A stretch of DNA of 64,000 bases from Fusarium oxysporum f. sp. lycopersici 4287 (taxonomy: Eukaryota > Ascomycota > Sordariomycetes > Hypocreales > Nectriaceae), in NCBI RefSeq assembly GCF_000149955.1, contig NC_030998.1, forward strand, positions 446,699 to 510,698. Reading direction: 5' to 3'. Under the pieces are notes generated by a model. That model saw only the letters and a program-made list of their open reading frames with translations, searched no databases and had not been told where the DNA came from. Positions 22,585-32,929 of the stretch are shown one piece after another (the first letter of the stretch is position 1; every line of letters starts with the position of its first letter). Both the position numbers and the translations under genes were made by a program.

Positions 22585-23610
22585 CTACTTCTCCCAATAC
22601 AATCGAATCCCATTTCTGACAGCCGTTCCCCCTCCGTTCAGCTTGGCATTCAGCTGACTTGGGTGCTCAAATGCGAACAACACCATCGCGAGGAACATCA
22701 AGACGCTGTCAAAGATATAAAGGTAAGCTTCATGGGAAATAAGATAGCCCGCATTGCCTTGTGCGTATTCGATCAGGCGAAAGACCGACCGCACAAGGAT
22801 CAGACCAGACGCGATGTACAGCGTATAGAGGTACCTCTGCCATGGAATCCCTGATACAGCTGCCTTTGCGGACATGGAACCCACGAGTCTCATGTGAAAT
22901 ACGGCCGCAGTCACGGCAAAGAGTGAGAAGAAGACGATTTGAACTATGAGACCTATAATGACGATGCGTTCGCCATTGTGAAGAGCCTCGAGGGAACCGC
23001 CTGCCATCATGCCACCACCTACGAGCTGTTAGAACAATCACGGAGAAAGGAAGTTCGAAGAATAAACAACCTGCGCCTTGAAGAATAAAGGAGGCGACAT
23101 CACCGACGACAAAGATCTTTGTCAGCCAGACCCTCTTGATAGGTGAGTGCCGTTCGCCGCCGGTAATGATGATGATACGTCCGAGGATCATGTAAATGCT
23201 CGCCGCAAATAAAGCTGGTGAGATAAGCAACAGCAAAGTCTGGACCACATAGGGCTTCACCGTCCAGTTGGGGCTTTCGCTGGAAGAGACAGCTCTCTTG
23301 GTTCAGGTTAGAATGTAGTGAGAGGTCTAGGTCTGGAAATACTTACACCGATGTAACCAATCACCTGCACTGCCAGGTCGTTAGCCTCAAGAAATTGGGG
23401 GGGTTAGATGTATGTAACCCGGGACGACTTACTGTAGCCGCCGATGACAAAGCAACAGAAAAACCACGTCTTGGTTCGGACAAGTTGATATGTATGCAAT
23501 GTAGTGACCGATAGAAAAAGAATGATGAAGATGACAGCCGCTGCCATTGACGGGTCATATCGGTAGAGCTTGAAAATAGCATCACCGTCTCCTGCTGCTG
23601 ATTCAGACAT
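22585..23610 (-). CDS. RTA1-like lipid-translocating exporter family protein (copy 2)
   Basis: Four exons: 23610-23433, 23369-23347 (23 bp), 23296-23071 and 23018-22585; introns of 63, 50 and 52 bp, the last with a GTTGTT donor. Predicted 286 aa, multi-pass. Splicing restores VIGYIGRAVSSSESPNW, the RTA1 signature split over a microexon. It also has SPALFAASIYMILGRIII, VVGDVASFILQGAGGG and VRSVFRLIEYAQGNAGYL. The protein is clearly paralogous to copy 1 (shared ALFAASIYMILGRI and YLISHE) but diverged, and it has two more introns. Substrate unknown; a role in membrane-lipid or toxic-lipid export is inferred from the family. Confidence 0.92.
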
Positions 23611-24958
23611 GATTGAAAAGGTATTAGGTATGATGAAGATTCCCGTAAGGCTGAGAAGTACAGTATCAAATGTTGTAAAGAGGTTAAATGTTGAGCAAAG
23701 TCTTTTTGCAATAGGGTTTGGGCCATGCTACCAGAGATCTATAGTTTCAGCCTTTATAAGACAAATTCTAGGGGTAGTACTGTGAACGGTCCCTTGATTC
23801 CGTGGCAGTGCACTTTTTCCTTTCTTGAAGCTTACCCCATATGTAATCTCGGGTTCGTTTACAAGCTACGACGGGAATACGAAGTGCGAGACCGGCGGGT
23901 CATATATGTTTACCTCGCACGTTTCAGATTCTTTGTTTTGCAAAAACCCCTGAAAGCCCCTGGTAAAGATTGATCGAATGGCTATTTATGTCGACCTGCT
24001 ATCTGATATCTGTCTTTATTACCTGTCATTCCAGCACGCACATTGTATATAGCGGAAGCTTTGCCTAGTCCGGCGCTTAAAGAATGAGAACGGCCTGAGA
24101 GCAGATATACTAAAAGGAGACCTAGCGGTTGAGGGTACTAACAGCCAATCATTCCAAACATTGGCGTATAAGGCTGGAAAACACATCCGATTGGGGCATG
24201 TAAAGCTCGCCTGTTCGATAGCTCATCTAAGAGGAACGGTCTTGGTCAATTTTGTTAGATACAACCTTCGAAAGCTGCCCTTCGCATGATTTTCAGTTTC
24301 TGTCGAGGTTCAGAAGGGAATGATAAATATAGCAATTCCATACTTGCATATTGACTCACCAATAAGACTCACCGATGCTTGTGAAAATAGTAGACAGATT
24401 TTCATAACTATCGCTCTTACTATTAATATTTTGGCTTCTCGTATTCGCCTAAACCAGAACCAGAACGTCTATTATGTGAATTTTACCTTTACAATCCACC
24501 ACTTTATCCTCTCAATAACACCGCTTTATAGTCAATCGTTTTAATAATACAAGAAGTTATATTACAGCGAACTAATCACGTCACGTCGTTTCTGACTTGG
24601 ACACGAGCTCGACCATCCGTTGTTATTTCGTGAAGTCTCCGTTGGCAGTTCCAAGTAGCGACCTCTGAACGTTATTCACATTGGATGCTTCCATGCCGCA
24701 TTCACATCAACACCATAAAGAAAGCAGCGATATTAAGTAGCATCCGGCTGATGGGTTTCGTCGCACTTCCTTTCGTGATGTTAAATTACCTCCGCCTCTC
24801 TTCTTTAATTTCATGGATTGCTGGACAAGCGACGAAGCAGCTAAGGTTGAGACCAACTCTTACATGCTAGCGTTATTAATAGTCTCATGTTTCAAGTTGC
24901 GCATCGGGGAAAAGTTTCTGTGCCGTGCATTTAGCAAAATTCTATCAATGTGTTTTGC
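23611..24958. other. Intergenic region, no gene supported
   Basis: About 1.35 kb, AT-rich around 24300-24560. It includes the promoter of RTA1 copy 2. Short open frames show no protein-like features. Confidence 0.45.
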
Positions 24959-26759
24959 CTACTGCAGCCGCGCCTTTGATACCTTCGCCGTCTTCTCCAA
25001 CTCTGTTACATCCTGAAACTCTCCTTGAATTACACCAGAACTCATGTCATGCCGACAATGTAACAGCACAAGGGCCGAAGACTTCCAAAGCGGCACCTCA
25101 TGCTTCCTCGCAGTGCACACTATCGTACAGACTGCAAATACCAACGCGGCCAGCTCTAACACTGCAGGGCCAATCAACCAGTACCACCGGATAAACACAA
25201 ATATCTCGCTTTCTCTTCGAACTCCCCGAGCCAGTTTCTCATTTGGCCCTGAACGGAGATAGTCGGTCATGCCCAGTGCCATGTTACCGAAAGCACGCGT
25301 GAGATTTGTGTCCCCATTTAGGGCGGCACTAAGTCCGGGATTATTGTTCTTTGCGCTTCCGCTCACAAATTCCGATTGAAATGTTGTGGACTCGAAAAAG
25401 GCTTGGAGGGCCTTGATGTCGACGATGGATATCTTGAACGGAGGTAGGTTGGAGGTTTTGTTGCTCACAAGATGGGTTTGGGTCATGGGATCCTCCCAGG
25501 ACCAGTTGGCTTGCCGAATATCCATTTCAGCAACCTTTCCGAAAGAAAAGGTGCTACCGTTTGCTTCGGCCCTCGGGTACTCATAGGCAGTAAACCCCAC
25601 GGTACATTCCGTGATATTGATATCAGTGGCGTTGAAGCTAGTATCATAGCCTGATCTCCAAACTGCGATTCTCACAATGTCGTCCAGCGATCTGGTGATA
25701 TTATTGGGATTGTCTAGGTGATTACGTGTCGCGTTGATTCGAAAGGTGGTTTGGGAGTCTGTCAATACATGCTGGGTTGTAAGGGTGATGTTTCCCGGGG
25801 TTGTGAAATTGCAATTGCGATCGAACCGCATTCCTGGTCTTCCTTCTGGTTTGATACAATGTTTTGTTTCCAACGTCGATATGGTGACATTTTTGCACGT
25901 ACTCTTAAAGCCCAAGGATACATAAGAGTCTCTCCAGAGACAGGCGCCGGCACAGTTAAACACTGGAATGGAACTTATGTCATAAAGGCCTTGAAGAATA
26001 GCGGATTGCATCTGTGTATCCGGCGGTATCTCTAGGAAGAATTATCAGTTTATTGTTCACATCGTCGCGCCTTGGCGGCCTACCAGACTGAGCACCCGTT
26101 GTCATGTTTCTATCATATGCGTGTGCATATCCAAAGGTTGAGTCGTTACTTGGAACATCAACCATCCTGCGTTCTAGGTTAACCACAGCCTGAGAAAGTG
26201 GAGAGAAGCCCAGACGGAGGATCGTTATAATAGCTCCCAATGTTGCAAGATTCCATGGAACTCTGAAGATGAGAAGGATAGCTCCAAGTGGACCTCGACT
26301 GGCCTCGTCGAATCTCTCAACGTTATACACGCTCCGCGAAGATCGTTTGAAGTGAAGCCATTTAAGCTGCCCGATAAAGGCGCTCACGTTGTGCATCATA
26401 GCCGCCGTGCAAGCTGTCGACAGAATGGCGATGGTTGTGTTTATAGATATTGAAAGGGGCCACTCGGAATAAGGCTTGTTGCGCATGCTGCAGAATATCG
26501 CAATCATCCCAGCGAACAGGCCAAGAGTCGTGAAAGACGACAAAAGTTCCATACCCCACCCATGGGTAGAAAAGGTTCCATGATGGACGTATCTGCTTTT
26601 ACGAGTTGATTCTCTGGCAGAATTTAATTCGATTTCATCTGTGTCTGAGTCGCGAGCTGATGTCGCCTCATACCGATGGGATTTGGGCTGCATCTTGTTG
26701 TCACAAGTTGGAATGGAAAGACAGTTAAAGGTTGAAAGACTCTCTAGACCAAGGGCCAT
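24959..26759 (-). CDS. DUF3176-family membrane protein
   Basis: Two exons, 26759-26084 and 26031-24959, with a 52-bp intron; predicted 582 aa (516 after the intron-free part is trimmed by starting at the later ATG near 26693 is not needed, as both starts stay in frame). The N-terminal domain has a membrane hairpin (LLSSFTTLGLFAGMIAIF and ISINTTIAILSTACTAAMM) followed by the DUF3176 signature SAFIGQLKWLHFKR and FDEASRGPLGAI. A large middle part is probably extracytoplasmic, with many N-x-S/T sites and paired cysteines (NCAGACLW, STCKNVT, KHCIK, RNCNF). A last membrane segment (WYWLIGPAVLELAALVFAV) and a short cytosolic tail end the protein. The function of the family is unknown; it is expanded in filamentous fungi. 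Confidence 0.88.
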
Positions 26760-27668
26760 TAAAAAGGAAAGCCCGACTCCAAGAACACCACGCGAGCGTG
26801 AAGCCCTTTTTCAGCCTATCTACTGACATAACCAATTAGAACTAGTCTTGTGTTGCACATGAAACTGCGCCTTTGCACGAAGCGCTTATCACTGCAAATT
26901 GAACCAATCTTGGGAAGTGGGTGAAGTGGGGGCTTCAGCGGTGACTCCATGTGCAGCTTGGCAATAAGGCTGAGCGAAAATAAAAAGACGATTGAGGCAA
27001 TATGCAGCGACCGAGAATTCACAAGTGGTCTGCAGTGGCAACAGTGCTTTTAGATAAGTAATAAGGCAGTAAGGCCTGGCCGTAATCACGGTACTTCTCA
27101 TCTGTCAAGTCACCTCCTCCGTGTTGAATATTCTCCGTGGAGGTGTAAGCACTAATCCCAATGAGGGTTATCTCAAGTTATCAGCTTAGTTAGTGTGCAG
27201 AAGTGTCTAAGAATAGTAGCGGCCTGGCTCGATGCGTTCCACTTACCCTATGTTGTCGAACAGTAATTCACGGCATTCACAGCAAACAGCTGGGGTATTG
27301 ATGATTTGGACAGAATACCACACATGCTGTAATGCAACATCAAGTATGATGGTTCATATGGCCAGTTTCATAAGTTGCGAGCTGTTGCAAAAACGAAACA
27401 ACTTCTGTGGGACTGCTTGTCTAGCAGTTAACACTGTATTCTCCAATTACACATACGAAGACAATGCAGGGCTTCATACCCCCGAGTTCTGCCGAGAGTG
27501 GAATAACAACTTCACTCCTTGACAGAGTTAAAATTTGTAGTTATCATCTGATTTCCTTGTTCTAATATCAATTATAACCTCGACATTTAACCCATGTACC
27601 TAATACCCCTTAATAGCAAACAGCACCATATAAGTAGTAGCAGAAACATCAACACTTCCAAATTTTGT
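26760..27668. other. Intergenic region, one doubtful open frame
   Basis: About 900 bp. An open frame at 27232-27522 (96 codons, several Cys and NYT/NAT sequons) has no signal peptide and no known domain; it is not called as a gene. The rest is promoter and 3' flank. Confidence 0.4.
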
Positions 27669-28179
27669 CTAGAGGTTTTGGATAACATCGCAGCCAGTTC
27701 CACGATTAAAAGTCTTGGATGCAAGGTTATGTTGGTTCTTGTATTGGCTATGAATCATAGAGTTAGACATCAATAAAAGCAACATAGACATAATGGTACT
27801 TACGCATAACCAGCAGGACCTTGTACTTCACTAACGTCAAGCACGTACATCCCATCTGTCCAGAAGCATTGCACATTCTCAAGCTGAACAGCGTTGACCT
27901 TGAACTGGTTGCAGTACAAGCCAAGATGGTCGTCATTCCGGGGGCTCGTAATGAGCTGCACTCGGTATCGCCTAAGGGCATTTTCATACCAGTTGGATTT
28001 CCACTGAAGGGTCAACTTGCAGTTCGCACGCTTATCTACTATGGGTGATATTAGTACTCAACAGCCTTTGAGTTAAACGTAGCAGAAGACTTACCTTCAG
28101 TCGTGTCAACAGGCTCGGGGATGGCTGTGGCAAGAGCAGGAAGTGCCAGAATGGCCTGTGCGAGGATTGAGAACTTCAT
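27669..28179 (-). CDS. Small secreted protein with Kex2 site (paralogue A), effector candidate
   Basis: Exons 28179-28095, 28038-27804 and 27747-27669; two 56-bp introns of phase 1 and phase 2. Predicted 132 aa. Signal peptide MKFSILAQAILALPALATA, a short acidic propeptide, then DKR-ANC, a Kex2-type site, leaving a mature protein of about 100 aa. Four cysteines in the mature part (ANC, LYC, VQCF, TGC). Shared with paralogue B: the pattern RRYRVQLITSPRNDDHLGLY, QCFW and GPAG, as well as both intron positions and phases. No known domain is recognised. Size, secretion, Kex2 processing and a divergent paralogue fit an effector or a secreted antimicrobial; neither is shown. A TATA-like element lies about 105 bp upstream (28283-28288). 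Confidence 0.88.
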
Positions 28180-28282
28180 CTTGATTGAGAGGAATAACAC
28201 AGTTGAATGAACAAGGAATATGCTTGCGAGTTGGGTATACAGCAGGAGGACCGGAAAGCATTTGCCGAGGCAACACTTTCAC

Positions 28283-28288
28283 TTTATA
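28283..28288 (-). promoter_or_regulatory. Candidate TATA box of secreted paralogue A
   Basis: Minus-strand TATAAA about 105 bp before the start codon at 28179. Confidence 0.45.
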
Positions 28289-29004
28289 GTAGCCCAAGAT
28301 CAGTCAGACTACATCTCCAGGTGTGGCTCCCAGCGAAGTGTAACGTAATATACCACTCCGTCGGATATTAGAAATTAATCGTCTAGGCGGTCTTGCGCGG
28401 CTTGGTTGAATCCACAACTAGGCATATCTTGATCCTTGAATTGCCTCAAGATTCCATTTTGGGATTCTGGATGTAAGGTTTAGAATCCCATTCCCGTATT
28501 GATTTGTGAAATAGCACAGTCTCTGACGGTTATTGTATAAGTTATCCACTTCAAGGGGCTCATTACGCCGCGTGATTATATAAATTGTGGTTCTGCCCTT
28601 CTATCGAGATGATCTGCTGTCAGACAAGAGCCACATAATACGGTGTGACTTAGACTTACCTAGATGCCTAAAAAGTGATGATAGGTTATGTTACATCGTC
28701 GACTGTATTTGTCTGAATAGACGCGCTCGACCCGCTGAGTCTCACTATTGCAGTTACATTCGGAAGTTTTGCTAGTGGCCTGGGGATATTGAAAGCACAG
28801 CCCTTGTTTCTGCCGGGGAAATACAGAAGGCAGTGTTTCGTGGCAATTTTAGTGGGTTGTATTTACAGAAGTGTATATGTCTACTACTATTATTGGGTGA
28901 CAGCCCGATATGGCTAAGGAAACTTGTTGAGCAGCTCTTTGGAGAAGTTTAGGGACCCCACATTCCCCGCACCCCCTCGCGAACAGCGGCTCTCCAGCGT
29001 AGTT

Positions 29005-29020
29005 TACTCCGTACGGAGTA
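29005..29020. repeat. Perfect 16-bp palindrome TACTCCGTACGGAGTA
   Basis: Reads the same on both strands. CTCCGTACGGAG-type palindromes recur in ascomycete genomes as short dispersed motifs, so it may be a dispersed repeat or a binding site. It stands midway between two divergent paralogues. Confidence 0.8.
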
Positions 29021-29586
29021 GGTGTCGATCGACTTCCAACAAGGTCAACCCCGAACATGCATTCATCTGGTCATTGCGTGGTCACCGCTGAATAATGGGC
29101 ATTTTATAAGTAAGATTGCTCCAGTTGCCTCCTTGTTACCTACGTTCTGGTGACATGACACTCATCGGCATCTCGTTGGACCGTCGGACTACCAGCGGGG
29201 GGTCAGAATCAAAAGTGCCAGTCGAAGCGATCAACTGTTCTTTTCGGTGTCTGTGTGCGGTATTGCAGCCAACCATCGAAGGAATGCAACGTCCTACTCC
29301 GTAGCAGGCCCGCAATAGGAACATGGGTATGTAACTGTACTCCGCAGTTTACTCAAGGGTCCTGGCTTGCACATGAGAAGCAGTTCCGTAAATCGGAAAA
29401 TACAACTCTGACATCGATAAATCGCCGACTTGGCGCTAATATTATGAACTAATGGGATTTAGGATGAAGTTAGGAAATAAATGCTCAGCCACAGAGACAG
29501 GGGCCCGGATATAGTTTTACCAATTTTGGATTTCTCTGGACAAAATAGACGAAGCGTATTATTGTACAGAAATAGTTATCTATGAT

Positions 29587-29592
29587 TATAAA
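29587..29592 (+). promoter_or_regulatory. Candidate TATA box of secreted paralogue B
   Basis: TATAAA 87 bp before the start codon at 29679, at a similar distance as in paralogue A. Confidence 0.45.
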
Positions 29593-29678
29593 TGAGAGGT
29601 TTTACCGCACTACATGCTTCCATCTTAACTCAGTTCTTATTCTTCAATCATCTAGCACCTTAACTAATCTCCACCAAA

Positions 29679-30169
29679 ATGAAATTCACTCTGTTCACCC
29701 AGGCTGCCATGGCCATCCCCTTCATCACTGGAGCTCTGGCTACTCCTACTCCTGATGGTAAGTCGCTGCCTCTCGGTGACACTTCATATCTAACGCATCT
29801 TAGTCTCTGAGGTCAAACGGGCAGATTGCTCCATGACAGTCCGATACAGAAAGGACTGGGTCGAGAGTGGTCTAGACAGATATCGAATGCAGCTTATCAC
29901 AAACCCTCGCAATGACCGACATCTCGATGTTTACTGCGATGCATTCAAAGCACCAGTTGGCTTTACTATCAACCCTCAGTGTTTCTGGGGAGATGCATAC
30001 TATGTTGATGTCAGCGCTGCTCGAGGTCCTGCAGGACGAAGGTAAGTGCCTGACCCTAATAAGTTTCGTCTTCTTACTTGGTATCTTTAGGGCAGTTCAA
30101 GACGCTCATAACAAAGCCTGTAATGATTTCGAAGTGTACACCGGTTGCCGAACAATCAGAGAGTTCTAA
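29679..30169 (+). CDS. Small secreted protein with Kex2 site (paralogue B), effector candidate
   Basis: Exons 29679-29757, 29804-30041 and 30091-30169; introns of 46 and 49 bp with phases 1 and 2, as in paralogue A. Predicted 131 aa. Signal peptide (MKFTLFTQAAMAIPFITGAL) and short propeptide ending EVKR-ADC, a Kex2-type site. Five cysteines in the mature part (ADC, VYC, PQCF, KAC, TGC), one more than paralogue A, which lacks the KAC cysteine. Shared core DRYRMQLITNPRNDRHLDVY. An ATG preceded by CCAAA and a 5' region with CT-rich leader (TCTTCAATCATCTAGCACC) mark the start. Function unknown. The pair arose by duplication with inversion. Confidence 0.9.
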
Positions 30170-30620
30170 TAGTACTTATTAGGAGGGTAGCTTATTGTTT
30201 GAACTTTAGTGGGCACAATAGGCTCCGAGCCACGATAATTGATTAAGAACACATATAAAGGAGGGAAGGAGGAATACCAGAAAGGAGAGCACCTTGAAGT
30301 AGCTAGTACATCTTGTGTATATAAATCTCTTAATAATACAGTAGTGATTGCCTCTCATACTTGATTAGTCCTGTAAACAGGTAAGGTTGAGTGACCTAAT
30401 CAATACTGGAAAGAAAAAAGATAGCAATCAGACTCTTTGCCATTGGGGCTGATATTCCTTGTGTAAGCCTTGAGCTCACGCCACTGCACGAAGGAGTATG
30501 AAGATCGATAGGTAATAATCAGTATAGAAATGCTAGTCTCGCGGATACACTTCACTAAAGATACAGTCTTATACTTGCAGTCTATGACTGAACCTTTCTC
30601 AACTGCTACTTCTATGCTCA
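30170..30620. other. Convergent 3' region
   Basis: About 450 bp between the secreted protein stop and the stop of the disordered protein. Nothing recognisable. Confidence 0.45.
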
Positions 30621-32408
30621 CTACCTTCTCCCTCTGGCCCCTCTCGGTGGTGTCAAATTCCGCCCTTGGCTTGTCCCATAATGCCCGGTTCTCAACGGAC
30701 TTGGATCCCTTCCTCTTGGCCCACTAGGTTGTCGGGCATGGCCTGCTGGAAGCATTGACGAGCCTACAGTCGAATTGGTACTTCCAAACGAAGGTAACGT
30801 TTCTGATTGACGTGGGGTACTATAACCCTGAGGTCTTGAACGGCCCGGGCTCACACCCCTTCTGGTGGTTGATGTTGGTTGATAACTGGCTAGATACGTG
30901 GACAAGCTTGACATAGTGTTAGCTCCTATAGGCGGCGTCGACATCCGCCGCGGGACAGTGTTTTGATATGCGTTTGCACTTGTGTTTGGACTGCTTGCTC
31001 GCCGAGAATAAGGTTGTTGCGGATAGCCTAGAGAGGTCCCAGACATTGGTATACCTGAACCCGAACCCATGGGAGCTCTCTGTTGTTTATGTTGGTTGAA
31101 TCCTAGTTGCTGCATCTGTGCCGTCATTGCCCCGATACTCGGTGGTGCTCTTGCAGTTCGATATCGATTCTCTGATCCGCCTGATTGACTGTGTGCTGGA
31201 TCGAATCGACTCGAAGAATCACGCGGAGGAAATTGATATCCCGGCGCAAGTTGTTGGCTCGGTGGAGGCAGCGGGCTGGATGGCCTAAATTGTTGATATT
31301 GTATTGGGGCAGCCATATGTCGAGGCAGGCTAACTGCAGGACTTGGTAGTATTGGCCCTTCCGTTCGCGGTAGGCGACCACTTCCCGCGACAGCATTAGA
31401 GGTATTTGAAGAGGATCTTCTGTTACTAGAGGATGATGGCCTTCCCCTTTCCTGACTCGGGTTTGCAGGTGGTTCATACATTCCACCTCCTGATGCAGAC
31501 CTATGATGCGATCTTTGTCTTTGGGCAGGTTCTGCGTTTCCACGGGCAGCGACACTCGCAACGACGTCACGAAACTGCCTTCGGCTTCCCCAATACGGAG
31601 AAACCCGATCGTCGGCGTATTCATCCTCACTTGACTCGCTGGAGCCAGAACTTGTAGAGTCGTCTTGTCTAGAGGTCGCCGGTACACTGGGAGCTGCGTC
31701 ACTAGTTGTATAAACTCCGTAATATGGCTGTTGTTGAACCGGCGGGGTTTGCAAAGAAGGTGCTCGAGGGACCACGGTCTGCTGGAATCCTTCCGGAGAC
31801 TGATAGGCTGAGAATGTTCGAGTGTTCGTAGCCTGGCTCAAGCCTTGTACCCTCGACGTTCCAAGCTGGTAAGTTGTAGGCTGACCATAGTTTGATGAAG
31901 TACCTTGGGGTAGATTCTCTGATTTAGACGCTCGCTGGTGCTGTTGTCTGGATAACCTCGTCTCTAGTGTTGTTGATGGACGTATATCTGGACTATGTGT
32001 CGTCCTACTCGCTTCTCTAGATCTCCGCGGCGCCGACGTCGAGGCAGTGTTTGAGGGACTAAACGTTCTTCGGTGGGGCTGTCTGCTAGATGATGAAGGC
32101 TGTCCTTGGAAAGAAGACCTGGTGTCTCGTGTTGATGTACTGGCGCGAGTATTGGCGATACTCATTCGTTCGAGCTCACCTCTCAAGTCCTCTGAGCTAC
32201 GTTGTATGGTCCTGAGTCTGTCTTGAGCTGCTCTGATTTCGCGCTCCGATTGAGCTTCACGTCCTTGTCTGGTGGCCTCATCTCTCTGGGTCTCAAGGTC
32301 GGTTGTCAGGTCACCGATCTCTGACAGACGTTCTCCACTAAAAGAAGGGATTACTCAGTATACGAAACATGTTGTATGGTGCTGGGGACTGTACTTGTAA
32401 TGAGACAT
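30621..32408 (-). CDS. Ser/Pro/Arg-rich disordered protein with N-terminal coiled coil
   Basis: Two exons: a 14-bp first exon (32408-32395, MSHY plus two bases) and 32337-30621, with a 57-bp intron. Predicted 576 aa. Residues about 5-70 form a charged heptad-like coiled coil (ERLSEIGDLTTDLETQRDEA). The rest is low-complexity and rich in Ser, Pro, Arg, Gln and Tyr, with many SPL, SPG and TPP sites that would suit proline-directed kinases, and it ends RGARGRR. No globular domain is seen. Such proteins often act as scaffolds or RNA-granule or cytoskeleton partners; here that is only a guess. The frame joins exactly over the intron, which supports the microexon. Confidence 0.75.
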
Positions 32409-32929
32409 TGTCAAAGCGGCGCAACCAATATGTGATTGGAATTCGAAATGTATTAAAGCTTATGCTTTATCGGAGAAAAAATGCCAGTGACTGAATAATG
32501 AAATGTTGCAGGCTATTCATGCCTCTTTGACAGCAACAAGAGCTTTTGGTGGGCGGGAATCCGCAAGGCAGAGCCTCATCTTGAACAACTCATCTGCTGA
32601 CCCCCCTCCCTGTCTAAAGTGCGACACTCAATCGCTATCATTAAGCCGGTTCGCTGTTTTATGGCTCGGCTGAAACTATCCTGCAGTCATGCAGCCACGC
32701 GCAAGTGTTCCAGCCAGTCAGGAAATGCCACCTTTCTGTAGTGAGGGGTTTATGCAAACGCCTTTATCAGTTGGGAGCCTGCTTTCAATCGTCATCGCCG
32801 ATGATAGCGGAGGGTCGCATGGGAGACTATGTTTGGACAAGCTACCTACGTGACTAGTTCTGGCCTAGCAATACTGACGGATAGTACATCACCAGAAGCT
32901 CTATCATAGTCCCTTCCGAAAACTTTGAA
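32409..32929. other. Divergent promoter region
   Basis: About 520 bp between the start of the disordered protein gene (minus) and the start of the TPR-CHAT gene (plus). No gene or clear motif. Confidence 0.45.

Larger units (their letters stand above)
28180..29678. promoter_or_regulatory. Shared divergent upstream region of the two secreted-protein paralogues
   Basis: 1.5 kb between two paralogous genes pointing away from each other. Candidate TATA elements stand at 28283-28288 (minus sense) and 29587-29592 (plus sense). It also has a perfect 16-bp palindrome at 29005-29020 and two related ACTCCG-core sites near 29295 and 29340. No coding sequence is supported. Confidence 0.5.

Noticed and set aside
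27232..27522. Open frame of 96 codons with several Cys and N-glycosylation sequons
   Set aside because: No signal peptide or paralogue and no upstream promoter cue; could be a gene but is not supportable.
28845..28870. TAGTGGGTTGTA-like sequence resembling a Fusarium mimp terminal repeat near the secreted-protein genes
   Set aside because: The match is weak, and no inverted partner at mimp distance (about 180-220 bp) was seen.
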